A stretch of DNA of 64,000 bases from an uncultured Siphonobacter sp. (GCA_913775095.1 CAJYIW010000019.1:434001-498000), one strand, 5' to 3'. Shown: positions 36,990 to 45,225, counted from the stretch's first letter. Notes: generated by a model not told the origin, from the sequence alone. Numbers and translations: made by a program.

Positions 36990-37189
36990 AGTTACAATGA
37001 TACGCAAAAAAGGGGGCGTTTTAATAGGTTTTTCGTTCAATATTTTTCAAAAAACTGTTAATTCGCTGATACTGAAAATGAAGATTTGGGTTTGCATCCC
37101 TTCGCGAAAAAAAATAAGTCTACCGCTCGGAATGGTGGCATAACTTTATTACTTTGGTCAGTGAATACGTAACAAAACCTCTGTAGAGT

Positions 37190-38158
37190 TTGATAGAAAA
37201 AACCATTACACTCGACGAAATCTCACTGGTTGACTTTTTGGGCGTCGAGAATACGAATATCCGGGAGCTTTCTGCGGCCTTCCCGATGAGTAAGATCATT
37301 TCAAGAGGGAACGAAATCACCATTCGGGGAACCTCCGCTGAAATCACACGAATCACAGAAATATTAGCCTCTCTTCAAGAGCATTATTTACGCTTTGGTA
37401 AAATCACTTCTGATAACGTAAAAAATTATCTGGGCCAGACCGAGGAAGAAGCGTCGGCTCCCCAGGCTCCCTCGGATGATGACGCTTTCCTTTACGGAAA
37501 CAAAGGGATTGTCATTCGGATGAAAACGGCCAATCAGATGGCCATGGTTGAAGCGGTAGCCAAGCATGACATTGTCTTTGCCGTAGGACCAGCCGGAACC
37601 GGAAAAACGTACACGGCAGTCGCCATTGCGGTAAAAGCCCTGAAAAACAAGGAAGTACGCAAGATCATCATCACGCGTCCCGCCGTTGAAGCCGGAGAAA
37701 ACCTGGGTTTCTTACCCGGAGACCTGAAGGAGAAGATTGATCCGTATCTGCGTCCTATTTACGATGCTCTCGATGACATGATTCCGGCCGAAAAGCTGAA
37801 ATTATACATTGAGAACCGAACCATCGAAATTGCTCCTCTGGCTTACATGCGGGGAAGAACGCTGAATAACGCATTCATTCTGCTCGATGAGGCCCAGAAC
37901 ACGACGCCCATGCAGCTGAAAATGTTTCTGACCCGGATGGGGCCCAATTCTAAAACCATCATTACGGGCGACCGCACGCAGGTGGATTTACCCACGAAGA
38001 TGAAATCCGGTTTAGCGGAGGCACTGCATATTCTGAAAGATATTCCTGAAATTGGGTTTGTTCAATTGGATGGCCGTGACGTGGTTCGACACAAACTCGT
38101 ACGTCTGATCATTGAAGCCTATGAAAAGGCCGAAGCTACCCATGAACCGAAAAGATAA
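37190..38158 (+). CDS. PhoH family ATPase
   Basis: A 322-residue protein starting at TTG 37190 (IEKTITLDEISLVDFLGVEN). A KH-like N-terminal region (about 1-90) is followed by the PhoH NTPase domain with Walker A GPAGTGKTYTA near residue 132, RPAVEAGENLGFLPGDL near 160 and Walker B ILLDEAQNTTPMQ near 228. PhoH proteins are RNA-linked ATPases of incompletely known function. The TTG start is chosen because the family begins EKTI(T/S)L and no ATG exists nearby. Its last codons overlap the start of the M43 gene by 17 bases. Confidence 0.93.
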   Translation: MIEKTITLDEISLVDFLGVENTNIRELSAAFPMSKIISRGNEITIRGTSAEITRITEILASLQEHYLRFGKITSDNVKNYLGQTEEEASAPQAPSDDDAFLYGNKGIVIRMKTANQMAMVEAVAKHDIVFAVGPAGTGKTYTAVAIAVKALKNKEVRKIIITRPAVEAGENLGFLPGDLKEKIDPYLRPIYDALDDMIPAEKLKLYIENRTIEIAPLAYMRGRTLNNAFILLDEAQNTTPMQLKMFLTRMGPNSKTIITGDRTQVDLPTKMKSGLAEALHILKDIPEIGFVQLDGRDVVRHKLVRLIIEAYEKAEATHEPKR

Positions 38159-39476
38159 ATCGTATCCTTTCCTTCGCACGAAGCCGCTCCTGAGCGGCTT
38201 TTTGCTTTGGATTTTATGCCAATCCGTCAGCCTGGGCCAGCGAATCCGGGACTGTGCCTTTGCTCCACTCTATCAGCAACAGGTCCTGAAGCTTAAAAAC
38301 GCGGCTACATCCCGGCAGGCTTTCGAAGATACCATTCAGGCTTACCTGCGGCAGAACCCGAATCGGGGGGGTCGAACGGGCTCCGCTATTATTCGCATTC
38401 CGGTGGTGGTTCACGTCATTCACAATAATGCGGACTCCCTCCGGATTGGCGGCCGGGGAAATTCCAACCTTTCGGTGGAACAGATTGAATCCCAGATTCG
38501 GGTACTCAACGAAGATTACCGCCGAAAGGAAGGCACCAACGGTTACAATAACAACCCCGTGGGAGCCGACATGGAAATTGAGTTTTACCTCGCCAACCGG
38601 GATCCTCAGGGCAATGCCACGACTGGAATTATCCGGCGGTACCGAAACAAAGCGATTTACTCGATTACCGATGTCGATCTGGAAGACATCAGTGCCATCA
38701 GTTACTGGCCATCCGACCGCTACCTGAACATCTGGGTATTACCGGATATTTCTTCGTATCTGGGGTATGGACAGTTTCCGGCCTCGGCATCCGTTCCGGG
38801 CCTTAGTTCTTATTTTCAGGATTTCCCGCATACCGACGGTGTTTTTGTCGCCTGCCAATACGTGGGAACGACGGGCAATATTGCCGACCAAACCTATGCT
38901 CTGGGACGTACCATCACCCACGAAGTGGGCCACTGGCTGGGTCTGATTCATACCTGGGGGGATGACTATTGCGGCACGGATTACTGTGCCGATACTCCGC
39001 CCACGGAATCGGCTAACAATGAAGCGATTTGTAAAGAGAAATATTCTACCTGCATTTCTGGAAAGACTACCCGAAACATGATCGAGAACTTCCTTGATTA
39101 TTCACCGGATGCCTGCATGAACGTTTTTACGCAGGATCAGAAAAATCGGGTAAGAGCCATTTTAGAACTTAGCCCCCGCCGAAGATTACTGGTGACTAAC
39201 ACGAATTTGCTGGAAGAAACGGAAACGTTACAACTGAAAATTTACTCGAATCCCGTTCAGAGCCGAACGCTTTATTTTGATGCTACGTATCAAGGTCTGC
39301 ATTCCGTGGCTTATCAGTTAACGAATGTCCAGGGGCATGTTCTGTTTAGTTCACAGGCCAGTAACCAACCCAGTGGCAGTTACTTCATTCCCCTGAACCA
39401 GCTACCCGCAGGCTCTTACCTTCTAACTTTTAGCACGGATTCCGAACAAACGAGTCGGCGGATCATCATCCCCTGA
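38142..39476 (+). CDS. Secreted M43-family (cytophagalysin/pappalysin) zinc metalloprotease with C-terminal sorting domain
   Basis: A 444-residue protein with a signal peptide (PLLSGFLLWILCQSVSLGQ, about 15-33), a propeptide-like segment, and a metzincin catalytic domain with the extended zinc motif HEVGHWLGLIH (His260, Glu261, His264, His270) and the M43 pattern WGDDYCGTDYC...DTP. The Met-turn is probably in DACMNVFTQDQ. The last about 75 residues (LKIYSNPVQSRTLYFDA ... SYLLTFSTDSEQTSRRIIIP) match the type A C-terminal domain of the type IX secretion system. It should be secreted or surface-attached. An intrinsic terminator hairpin lies within its signal-peptide codons. The start at 38142 overlaps phoH; the ATG at 38112 is rejected. 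Confidence 0.88.
   Translation: MNRKDKSYPFLRTKPLLSGFLLWILCQSVSLGQRIRDCAFAPLYQQQVLKLKNAATSRQAFEDTIQAYLRQNPNRGGRTGSAIIRIPVVVHVIHNNADSLRIGGRGNSNLSVEQIESQIRVLNEDYRRKEGTNGYNNNPVGADMEIEFYLANRDPQGNATTGIIRRYRNKAIYSITDVDLEDISAISYWPSDRYLNIWVLPDISSYLGYGQFPASASVPGLSSYFQDFPHTDGVFVACQYVGTTGNIADQTYALGRTITHEVGHWLGLIHTWGDDYCGTDYCADTPPTESANNEAICKEKYSTCISGKTTRNMIENFLDYSPDACMNVFTQDQKNRVRAILELSPRRRLLVTNTNLLEETETLQLKIYSNPVQSRTLYFDATYQGLHSVAYQLTNVQGHVLFSSQASNQPSGSYFIPLNQLPAGSYLLTFSTDSEQTSRRIIIP
38181..38203 (+). terminator. Intrinsic terminator inside the M43 protease coding start
   Basis: AAGCCGCTC pairs with GAGCGGCTT around a CT loop and is followed by a T-run (TTTTT, then GCTTT). It lies 22 bases after the phoH stop, but within codons 14 to 21 of the M43 protease. 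It probably ends most phoH transcripts and would attenuate read-through. Confidence 0.65.
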
Positions 39477-39553
39477 CCATTGGATAAGTATACCTCCATT
39501 ATCGACTCAGGGACAAAAATAGATTTCAACTTTGGAGCCTAAAAGCAGACTTC

Positions 39554-41632
39554 ATGCGTTGGAATCAATTTCCTTTTCTGCGGTATCTCATCGCTCTGAC
39601 CGGTGGTATTTTGCTGTATCATTATCAAATTCTGTCGTGGAAATCATTGTTGGGAATGACTGCACTTGCAGGAGCCCTGCTGGTAGGCTTTCCATTTGTT
39701 CCAGCGAAAATCAGGTGGTACAGTGGCTTCGCGGGCTTAGGAGTCTTAGTTGGCCTGGGTGGTCTGTTTACCTGGCGAGCCGACGAAACACAGGACCTTC
39801 AGCATGTTATTCACCAGCAAGAACCCATTCTTGCCTATCAGGCGGTATTATCTTCCGCCGTGGAGAAAAAGCCCGGCACCTACCGGGTGATAGCCGAAAT
39901 AAAGGCGGTAAAAGTACCGAAGGGATGGATTTCAGGCAGGGGTAAGATTCTGCTCTTCGTTGACCGGGACGTCACCTTTAAACCGACCTATGGGGATGTC
40001 TTACTTATCCGCAAAAGCCCTGAACGGGTGGAACCTCCCTATAACCCGGACGAGTTTGATTACAGAGCGTACCTCTCTCATCAGGGAATCTACCATCAGC
40101 AATATTTGCATATGTATGATTTCGCCCAGCTCTCCCACCAACCTCCCTCTGGGCTGATTCAGGCAGCCGTGACCTTAAATGAACAAGCGGCTTCGGTACT
40201 TGCTCAAAAGCTGCCCACCCGGGCGGAATATGCCGTAGCGGCGGCCATGCTACTGGGCGTACGTGATGAGCTGGACAACGCTCTGCTTCAGGCCTATTCT
40301 GCCGCCGGAGCCGTTCATGCCCTATCCGTCTCAGGCATGCACGTGGGTATTCTGTTTCTGGTCTTAAGCTGGCTGCTAAGCTCTTTACGCAAAGGCAGCA
40401 TTTATCAAAAGTGGCTTTTCGTGAGTCTGGTTACCGCGTTCCTCTGGGGATATGCCCTTCTGACGGGCTTATCCGGCCCGGTTCTGCGATCAGCGATTAT
40501 GCTGAGTGTCTTCGTCTGGAGTGATACCTTCCGGCTGAGTCGGAATGCCTTCAATACCCTGGCGTTTTCAGCTTTCCTCATTCTGCTATTCAACCCTTAC
40601 AGCTTATTTCAGATCGGATTTCAGCTTTCGTACCTATCCGTCGCGGGCTTGATTTACCTGTATCCCAAACTGCACTGGCTATGGAAATCAGATACCCCTC
40701 TCTGGGCCGAGCTCTGGAGTTTATCCTGCGGAGCCATTGCAGCCCAGCTGGTTACCTATCCCCTCGCGGTGTACTACTTCCATCAGTTTCCGACGTATTT
40801 TTTAGTGGTTAACCCCCTCGTCATGGCCTTTTCAAGTCTGGGACTGATCGTTGGACTGGCTTACCTGATATTCGCCAGCGTTCCTCTGCTGAGCGACTTC
40901 CTGGTTTACGTCCTGAAGCTATCCTTCGGTGGCCTGAATGTGCTGGTCAAAAAAACCGAAAGTTTACCGGGAGCACTGTGGAATGACCTGCTGCTTACGC
41001 CCGTCCAGCTTATTTTCCTATATGGAATTTTAGTATTAATGATTCTGCTTTTCAGTCAGCGGCAAAAAATATACGTCTGGCTTAGTCTTAGTCTCGTTAC
41101 CTTGTTTTCCGGCAGCAAGCTATATGCGTTTACCCAGCATCGACAGCAACAGATCATTTGCATCCATCACCTGAAGAAGCACACGGCGATTAGCCTGATT
41201 AAAGGCCGAGAAATGCTCCTGGTGGCGGATTCAAGCCTGTACAGCGATCGCAGAACCCAATCCCTTCACCTGGTTCCCTTCTGGACGACCCAGGATATAC
41301 GTTCCAAAGTATCAGAATTACCTCTCTCCCAGTGCCGCTCCGTTACCTTCGGAACATTCATCCGCTGGCAGTCCAGAAGTATACTCTGGATTCATGAAAG
41401 CCTCCCAAAGTACACCAGCCTTTCCGTGCATCAGCCCCTCGACCTTTTACTCATCACCAATAATGCCATTCGCTATCCCGGCGACTGGCTTGGACAACTA
41501 CCTGTTAAACAGGTAGTTCTGGATGCTACGAACAGTAAAATGGTGATTAAACGCTGGACTGAAACCTGTCGGCAACTCCGCATTCCCTGTTACGACGTTC
41601 GAACCTCGGGAGCTTTTTTGTACCAGCATTGA
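39554..41632 (+). CDS. ComEC/Rec2-family DNA-uptake channel protein
   Basis: A 692-residue membrane protein. The N-terminus has two to three helices plus the DUF4131-like OB domain (about 1-190; VLLIRKSPERVEPPYNPDEFDYRAYL in two pieces), then the competence domain with about eight helices (about 215-510), including HALSVSGMHVGILFLVLSWL near residue 257 and the LSYLSVAGL segment. The C-terminal part (about 520-692) is short and I do not see a full metallo-beta-lactamase-like domain with HxHxDH. ComEC imports single-stranded DNA during transformation. It stands alone between the protease and elbB. Confidence 0.9.
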   Translation: MRWNQFPFLRYLIALTGGILLYHYQILSWKSLLGMTALAGALLVGFPFVPAKIRWYSGFAGLGVLVGLGGLFTWRADETQDLQHVIHQQEPILAYQAVLSSAVEKKPGTYRVIAEIKAVKVPKGWISGRGKILLFVDRDVTFKPTYGDVLLIRKSPERVEPPYNPDEFDYRAYLSHQGIYHQQYLHMYDFAQLSHQPPSGLIQAAVTLNEQAASVLAQKLPTRAEYAVAAAMLLGVRDELDNALLQAYSAAGAVHALSVSGMHVGILFLVLSWLLSSLRKGSIYQKWLFVSLVTAFLWGYALLTGLSGPVLRSAIMLSVFVWSDTFRLSRNAFNTLAFSAFLILLFNPYSLFQIGFQLSYLSVAGLIYLYPKLHWLWKSDTPLWAELWSLSCGAIAAQLVTYPLAVYYFHQFPTYFLVVNPLVMAFSSLGLIVGLAYLIFASVPLLSDFLVYVLKLSFGGLNVLVKKTESLPGALWNDLLLTPVQLIFLYGILVLMILLFSQRQKIYVWLSLSLVTLFSGSKLYAFTQHRQQQIICIHHLKKHTAISLIKGREMLLVADSSLYSDRRTQSLHLVPFWTTQDIRSKVSELPLSQCRSVTFGTFIRWQSRSILWIHESLPKYTSLSVHQPLDLLLITNNAIRYPGDWLGQLPVKQVVLDATNSKMVIKRWTETCRQLRIPCYDVRTSGAFLYQH

Positions 41633-41696
41633 TGCGTTCGCTGTTTCAGCTTTGACAATTTGCTTCTTTCTTTGCGGATCACAAGTAAGCTCAAGT

Positions 41697-42380
41697 ATGA
41701 AAAAAATAGGTGTTATTCTCCACGGCTAGGGAGTGTACGACGGTACAGAAATTCACGAAGCAACATTAGCCCTACTGGCGATCAAAGAAGCCGGAGCCGA
41801 GTATCAGTGCTTTGCCCCTGATGTTACCCAGCATCACGTCATTAACCATCTCACGGGTGAAGAGATGCCCGAGTCCCGCAATGTTCTGGTTGAATCGGCC
41901 CGCATTGCCCGGGGAGCGGTGAAGGATCTCAAAGAGTTACAGCTAAAGGAAGTCGACGCCCTTCTGATTCCGGGTGGCTTCGGAGCGGCCAAGAACCTCT
42001 CCAGCTGGGCCTTTGATGGTCCGGCTGGTGAAGTACTGCCCGAAGTAAAAGAACTCCTTTTAAAGGCCATTCAGGCTAAAGTAGCCATCGCGTCCCTGTG
42101 CGTAAGTCCGGTCGTGATTGCCAAAGCTCTGGAAGGATCGGAATACCACCCCCTGCTGACACTCGGCACGGCTCAGGAAGCTTCGCCGTATGACATTGCT
42201 GGGTTTGCTTCGGGCATTGAGAGTTTAGGGGCTCAGCATGCCGCAGCCACCATTGAAGAAGTGATCGTTGATGAGCAATTGAAGATTGTCACCGCTCCGT
42301 GCTACATGATGGAAACCGATATTTTGGGCATTCGCCGAAGTACCCAACTGGCGGTACAGAAGTTACTGGAGATCCTGTAA
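41697..42380 (+). pseudogene. elbB: ElbB-type DJ-1/PfpI glyoxalase with in-frame TAG at codon 11
   Basis: From ATG 41697 the frame reads MKKIGVILHG, TAG (41727-41729), then GVYDGTEIHEATLALLAIKEAG and onward to the stop at 42380 without further disruption. E. coli ElbB opens MKKIGVILSGCGVYDGSEIHE, so the amber codon stands where that protein has cysteine. The rest shows the family's features: INHLTGEEMPESRNVLVESARIARG (in two pieces), LIPGGFGAAKNLS near residue 87, a nucleophile-elbow-like ASLCVSP near 125, and the normal C-terminus. ElbB is a DJ-1-superfamily glyoxalase linked to isoprenoid synthesis. A GTG at 41733 could restart translation but would lose the first beta-strand. Either it is a recent pseudogene, a sequencing error or a recoded codon; I cannot tell which. 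Confidence 0.78.
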
Positions 42381-42386
42381 AAACAA

Positions 42387-42414
42387 AAGCGGTAGAGTCT
42401 ATGCTCTACCGCTT
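42387..42414. terminator. Terminator between elbB and the DUF3127 gene
   Basis: AAGCGGTAGAG pairs with CTCTACCGCTT around a 6-base loop between convergent genes. Confidence 0.75.
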
Positions 42415-42425
42415 GGTCAGGTTAC

Positions 42426-42797
42426 TTAGAAAGGTAAATCATCCGTACCGTTGTCCGAAGGCAACAAGGGCGATGATGGAATGTCAGAGGGTTCATTTCC
42501 ACCGATGAATCCGTTGTTATCAACCAGATCCACCCGCCAGGCTCTTGCTTCGGTGTACCAGCGTCCGTTATACTCCCTGGACTCCAGGTTAAAGGAAACT
42601 TTGATTTTATCGCCGGTGGTGTACTGCTTAAAATCGGCTACCTTATCTCCCCAGAGAGAGAAGTTCACTTTTTTGGGATACTGATCTTCCGAAGTCTCGA
42701 TTACAAAGTCCTGTTTAACCCAGGGATTTCCAGTTTTACTGGTTCCATTTACTTCAGGTAACACCTGTTGCAGGATACCTTCAATTTCTAATGCCAT
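42426..42797 (-). CDS. DUF3127 OB-fold protein with SSB-like C-terminal tip
   Basis: A 123-residue protein whose first 90 residues match DUF3127 (MALEIEGILQQVLPEVNG, WVKQDFVIETSEDQYPKKV, SREYNGRWYTEARAWRV), an OB-fold family related to single-strand-binding proteins. A disordered tail follows and ends DNGTDDLPF, like the acidic tip by which SSB recruits partners. It probably binds nucleic acid, but that is not shown for the family as far as I know. It is not the primary Ssb, which is longer. A TATTTTTG promoter box lies at 42861-42868 on the minus strand, divergent from tRNA-Leu. Confidence 0.85.
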   Translation of the reverse strand: MALEIEGILQQVLPEVNGTSKTGNPWVKQDFVIETSEDQYPKKVNFSLWGDKVADFKQYTTGDKIKVSFNLESREYNGRWYTEARAWRVDLVDNNGFIGGNEPSDIPSSPLLPSDNGTDDLPF

Positions 42798-42860
42798 TTA
42801 TTTTTCAATAAGAGGATTTGATTATCAGCACCTAGCCGATGGGCAGTGCCACTGATGGTG

Positions 42861-42868
42861 CAAAAATA
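42861..42868 (-). promoter_or_regulatory. -7 box of the DUF3127 gene (TATTTTTG)
   Basis: TATTTTTGCACC on the minus strand, giving a leader of about 55 bases. It shares its upstream region with the divergent tRNA-Leu promoter. Confidence 0.55.
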
Positions 42869-42879
42869 CGACACAGGGC

Positions 42880-42910
42880 TTGCATTCGCTTCAAAAAAAC
42901 TATACTTTTG
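42880..42910 (+). promoter_or_regulatory. Promoter of tRNA-Leu (TTG-N20-TACTTTTG)
   Basis: TTG at 42880-42882 and TACTTTTG at 42903-42910 are separated by exactly 20 bases. The -7 box is followed by CACCACA, as at tRNA-Met. Confidence 0.8.
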
Positions 42911-42927
42911 CACCACATTAAACAAAG

Positions 42928-43011
42928 GGCGTTGTGGTGGAATTGGTAGACACGCTACTTTGAGGGGGTAGTGCCGGTTCCGGCATGGGAGTTCGAGTCT
43001 CCCCAACGTCA
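42928..43011 (+). tRNA. tRNA-Leu (GAG)
   Basis: An 84-base class II tRNA. The acceptor GGCGTTG pairs with CAACGTC, the anticodon stem-loop is CTACT-TTGAGGG-GGTAG with anticodon GAG, a long variable arm (TGCCGGTTCCGGCA) follows, and the T-arm is GGGAG-TTCGAGT-CTCCC. CCA is not encoded. Confidence 0.94.
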
Positions 43012-43037
43012 CTCTCGTGAGGGGTAAAACCCAGGAT

Positions 43038-43078
43038 AAACCCGATCAATCGGCTTAAAAAGCTGGTTGATCGGGTTT
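43038..43078 (+). terminator. Terminator of tRNA-Leu
   Basis: AAACCCGATCAA pairs with TTGATCGGGTTT; an inner partial stem (GGCTT/AGC) extends the hairpin. A short T-run follows. Confidence 0.75.
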
Positions 43079-43249
43079 TCGGCGTTTAAGGCCCCTGCTG
43101 GATTTTGAAGTATTCAGGGAAAAGAACCTGATTCGGTATAAAATATTATTTGGCCTATACTGACTAATGTCGGTGATGACTACCCAGTAACTCAAAATAT
43201 TATTCTGCCCGGTGAACTTTTTCGGCTCCACGGCGTTTGGTTACTATAT

Positions 43250-43322
43250 CGCGGGATGGAGCAGTTGGCAGCTCGTTGGGCTCATAACCCAAAGGTCACA
43301 GGTTCGAGTCCTGTTCCCGCTA
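43250..43322 (+). tRNA. Initiator tRNA-fMet (CAU)
   Basis: A 73-base tRNA with the initiator hallmarks: position 1 (C) is unpaired with position 72, and the anticodon stem carries three G-C pairs (TTGGG-CTCATAA-CCCAA). T-arm ACAGG-TTCGAGT-CCTGT. CCA is not encoded. Confidence 0.95.
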
Positions 43323-43337
43323 CTTACTTCCCCCTCG

Positions 43338-43368
43338 AAAAGCCGTTCAGAATCTGAACGGCTTTTTT
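43338..43368 (+). terminator. Terminator of tRNA-fMet
   Basis: AAAAGCCGTTCAGA and TCTGAACGGCTTTT form a hairpin with a T-run, 15 bases after the tRNA. Confidence 0.85.
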
Positions 43369-43548
43369 CGTTACTGTTCACCGACATATCTCACAACACC
43401 AGGCTTTCTTTATCCTGATCGAGGAAACATCTGCTGACAAAGCAATACCGACCGTCCAGGCTCTTCATTTTTTCAATTTAACGCTCTCTGATTAATCCTT
43501 CTATCATCAGCCGATTCATTAACCGGATTTACTGAATAGTGGTATTGT
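43369..43548. other. Short gene-free stretch between two terminators
   Basis: About 180 bases bounded by the tRNA-fMet terminator and a further hairpin. I see no ORF, tRNA or clear promoter. A small RNA ending at the second hairpin is possible but unsupported. Confidence 0.35.
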
Positions 43549-43579
43549 AAAACCGCCTTCGTACCGGGAAGGCGGTTTT
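43549..43579. terminator. Isolated terminator hairpin
   Basis: AAAACCGCCTTC pairs perfectly with GAAGGCGGTTTT around a 7-base loop. No gene ends just before it on either strand, so what it terminates is unclear. Confidence 0.6.
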
Positions 43580-43616
43580 GTTTGATATATTCCGTACCAA
43601 GGAAGAGTTAATCCTA

Positions 43617-43624
43617 TATTTTTG
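43617..43624 (+). promoter_or_regulatory. -7 box (TATTTTTG) of the secreted protein gene
   Basis: TATTTTTGCAG lies 31 bases before the ATG at 43656. Confidence 0.5.
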
Positions 43625-43655
43625 CAGCTCATTCGTACGTAATCAATCCCCCTTT

Positions 43656-44396
43656 ATGAAGTTTTTTTCTACTATTCTTTTAAGTATCTTTTCATTAACT
43701 GTTTCAGCCCAGATTGGTATCGGCACGTCAAGTCCACACCCCAGTGCCCAGCTGGAAATTTCCTCCGATGACAAAGGCTTGCTTATTCCGCGGGTGACGC
43801 AGGCAAACCGCCCCGCTTCCCCCACCGACGGATTAATGATCTATCAGACGGATGGCGAGTCCGGCCTGTACGTCTATCAGCAAAATGCCTGGGAACGGAT
43901 GGTAAAAGCGAGTGATAATCCTAATAACTCTTACCTGTATGCTCATTATAGTAAAAGCGGATGGTATACTTGGTCAAGTGGTAGCAATTCGGTAGCGGTA
44001 GACAAAGCTGCCGTTAAGGGAAATGCCGCTTACCCGCCCGTACCTTTTACTCATTCAACATCTTCTCCTGACATTCTAGTATCTTATAATGGTGCAGGAT
44101 CCTCAGTAAAGGTTACTAAAGACGGCTACTATTTAATATCCTTTTCAGTTAGTCCAACCCAAAAGCCTAAGTTGACCTACGATGCCTATTTCATGATAAG
44201 TAATGAAATTAGATCTGATTCCAGAGTGTATTCCAGTGAAGAAAACTACAACTTAAAGGCAACGTCAATCATTTATCTGAAAGCAAATGATTACCTGACT
44301 CTGCACGTGTGTCTTGGTGATTTTGTCTATGGACCTAATCTTCTCTTTTCGAATCAATCCCAGGGTATCAATCTGTTGATTCAGCGTTTAAGGTAA
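43656..44396 (+). CDS. Secreted protein, possible C1q/TNF-like C-terminal domain, function unknown
   Basis: A 246-residue protein starting MKFFSTILLSIFSLTVSAQ, a clear signal peptide cleaved near residue 19. The segment IGIGTSSPHPSAQLEISSD ... GLLIPRVT ... GLMIYQTDGESGLYVYQ (about 20-90) is the common opening of Bacteroidota fibre-like and cell-surface proteins. The C-terminal half (about 100-246) is beta-rich with GYYLISFSVS and SIIYLKANDYLTLHV, resembling C1q/TNF jelly-roll strands; this is pattern recognition only. It sits between tRNA genes and another unknown gene. Codon use near 43900-44300 seems somewhat richer in A and T than in neighbouring genes. Confidence 0.72.
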   Translation: MKFFSTILLSIFSLTVSAQIGIGTSSPHPSAQLEISSDDKGLLIPRVTQANRPASPTDGLMIYQTDGESGLYVYQQNAWERMVKASDNPNNSYLYAHYSKSGWYTWSSGSNSVAVDKAAVKGNAAYPPVPFTHSTSSPDILVSYNGAGSSVKVTKDGYYLISFSVSPTQKPKLTYDAYFMISNEIRSDSRVYSSEENYNLKATSIIYLKANDYLTLHVCLGDFVYGPNLLFSNQSQGINLLIQRLR

Positions 44397-44492
44397 GTAA
44401 CAGGAGTAAAGTACTGGGGAAATGGATTGGCTGGCCCGATTTTTTACAGGCACTAAACATATATTTTTACTTCAAGGTTAACCTGCCTATAT

Positions 44493-45047
44493 ATGATGAC
44501 ATCGCCAACTAACCAGTTACCCCTTTACTTCGAAGAAAAGTACAATCAGGCCTTCAATGATCTCCTGAACCGTCACGCGTTGGCCAGCGATCTGGATCAG
44601 CATTTGGATGAAACCATTGTACGGCACTCGCTTAAACCCGTTGATGTAACTCAAAACCCCACTATCGAACCCGCTCATACTACGACTATGAAAGTACGGA
44701 GTTCGTACGGTACAGTTCAGGAATTTGAAGTTCCTCACTATAAAATTACGTATTCCTGTTCGGGTGATCCCGAATTGCTGGTATCGATTCCCTCCGCTAC
44801 GGATTTGAACCCCGATGCTGTCTTTCTGAATCCTAAAAGTCGTTACCTGGGTTTTGTAATCCCCCTGGAAACCGACGATGAGTCACTGGCCAAATCGCAG
44901 ATCAATGACTACTTCATGGATGCTTTCAAAAACATACTTCATATAAATTTTCAGGTTGAGGCCTATAACCAGAGCCTGAGAGCCCGTCTGAAACGGGACC
45001 TGGCCAACTGGAAAAATAAACAGAAAAAGCCCGCCTTGAACGATTAA
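44493..45047 (+). CDS. Uncharacterised protein
   Basis: A 184-residue cytoplasmic-looking protein without signal peptide or membrane helix. It starts MMTSPTNQLPLYFEEKYNQAF; the middle (about 65-125) is probably beta-rich (SSYGTVQEFEVPHYKITYSC, LLVSIPSATDL) and the C-terminus is a basic helix ending KRDLANWKNKQKKPALND. I do not recognise a family. It has its own terminator. It follows the secreted protein gene by 96 bases, and an operon is possible but not shown. Confidence 0.7.
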   Translation: MMTSPTNQLPLYFEEKYNQAFNDLLNRHALASDLDQHLDETIVRHSLKPVDVTQNPTIEPAHTTTMKVRSSYGTVQEFEVPHYKITYSCSGDPELLVSIPSATDLNPDAVFLNPKSRYLGFVIPLETDDESLAKSQINDYFMDAFKNILHINFQVEAYNQSLRARLKRDLANWKNKQKKPALND

Positions 45048-45053
45048 TTTCCC

Positions 45054-45087
45054 AAAACCTTCCCGCTAAAGCCGGAAGGTTTTTTTT
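45054..45087 (+). terminator. Terminator of the 184-residue protein gene
   Basis: AAAACCTTCC pairs with GGAAGGTTTT around a 10-base loop followed by a run of Ts. Confidence 0.8.
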
Positions 45088-45225
45088 ATCTCTTGCCAGT
45101 CACCTGCCCGCACCTATTCTGATCGGTAGATTTTCGTCAGGCGGAATTAAATATATCTATTCATGCTACCCGATTAAATTTAGGTAGCCTACGTACATAA
45201 ACTTAATTAAAATCAACAGATACAT

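Noticed and set aside
37190-37192. Looked for an ATG start for phoH instead of TTG
   Set aside because: No in-frame ATG precedes or closely follows; the first internal methionine would delete conserved residues.
42426-42797. DUF3127 gene as the primary ssb
   Set aside because: The OB-fold region matches DUF3127 and is shorter than Ssb; only the tail resembles SSB.
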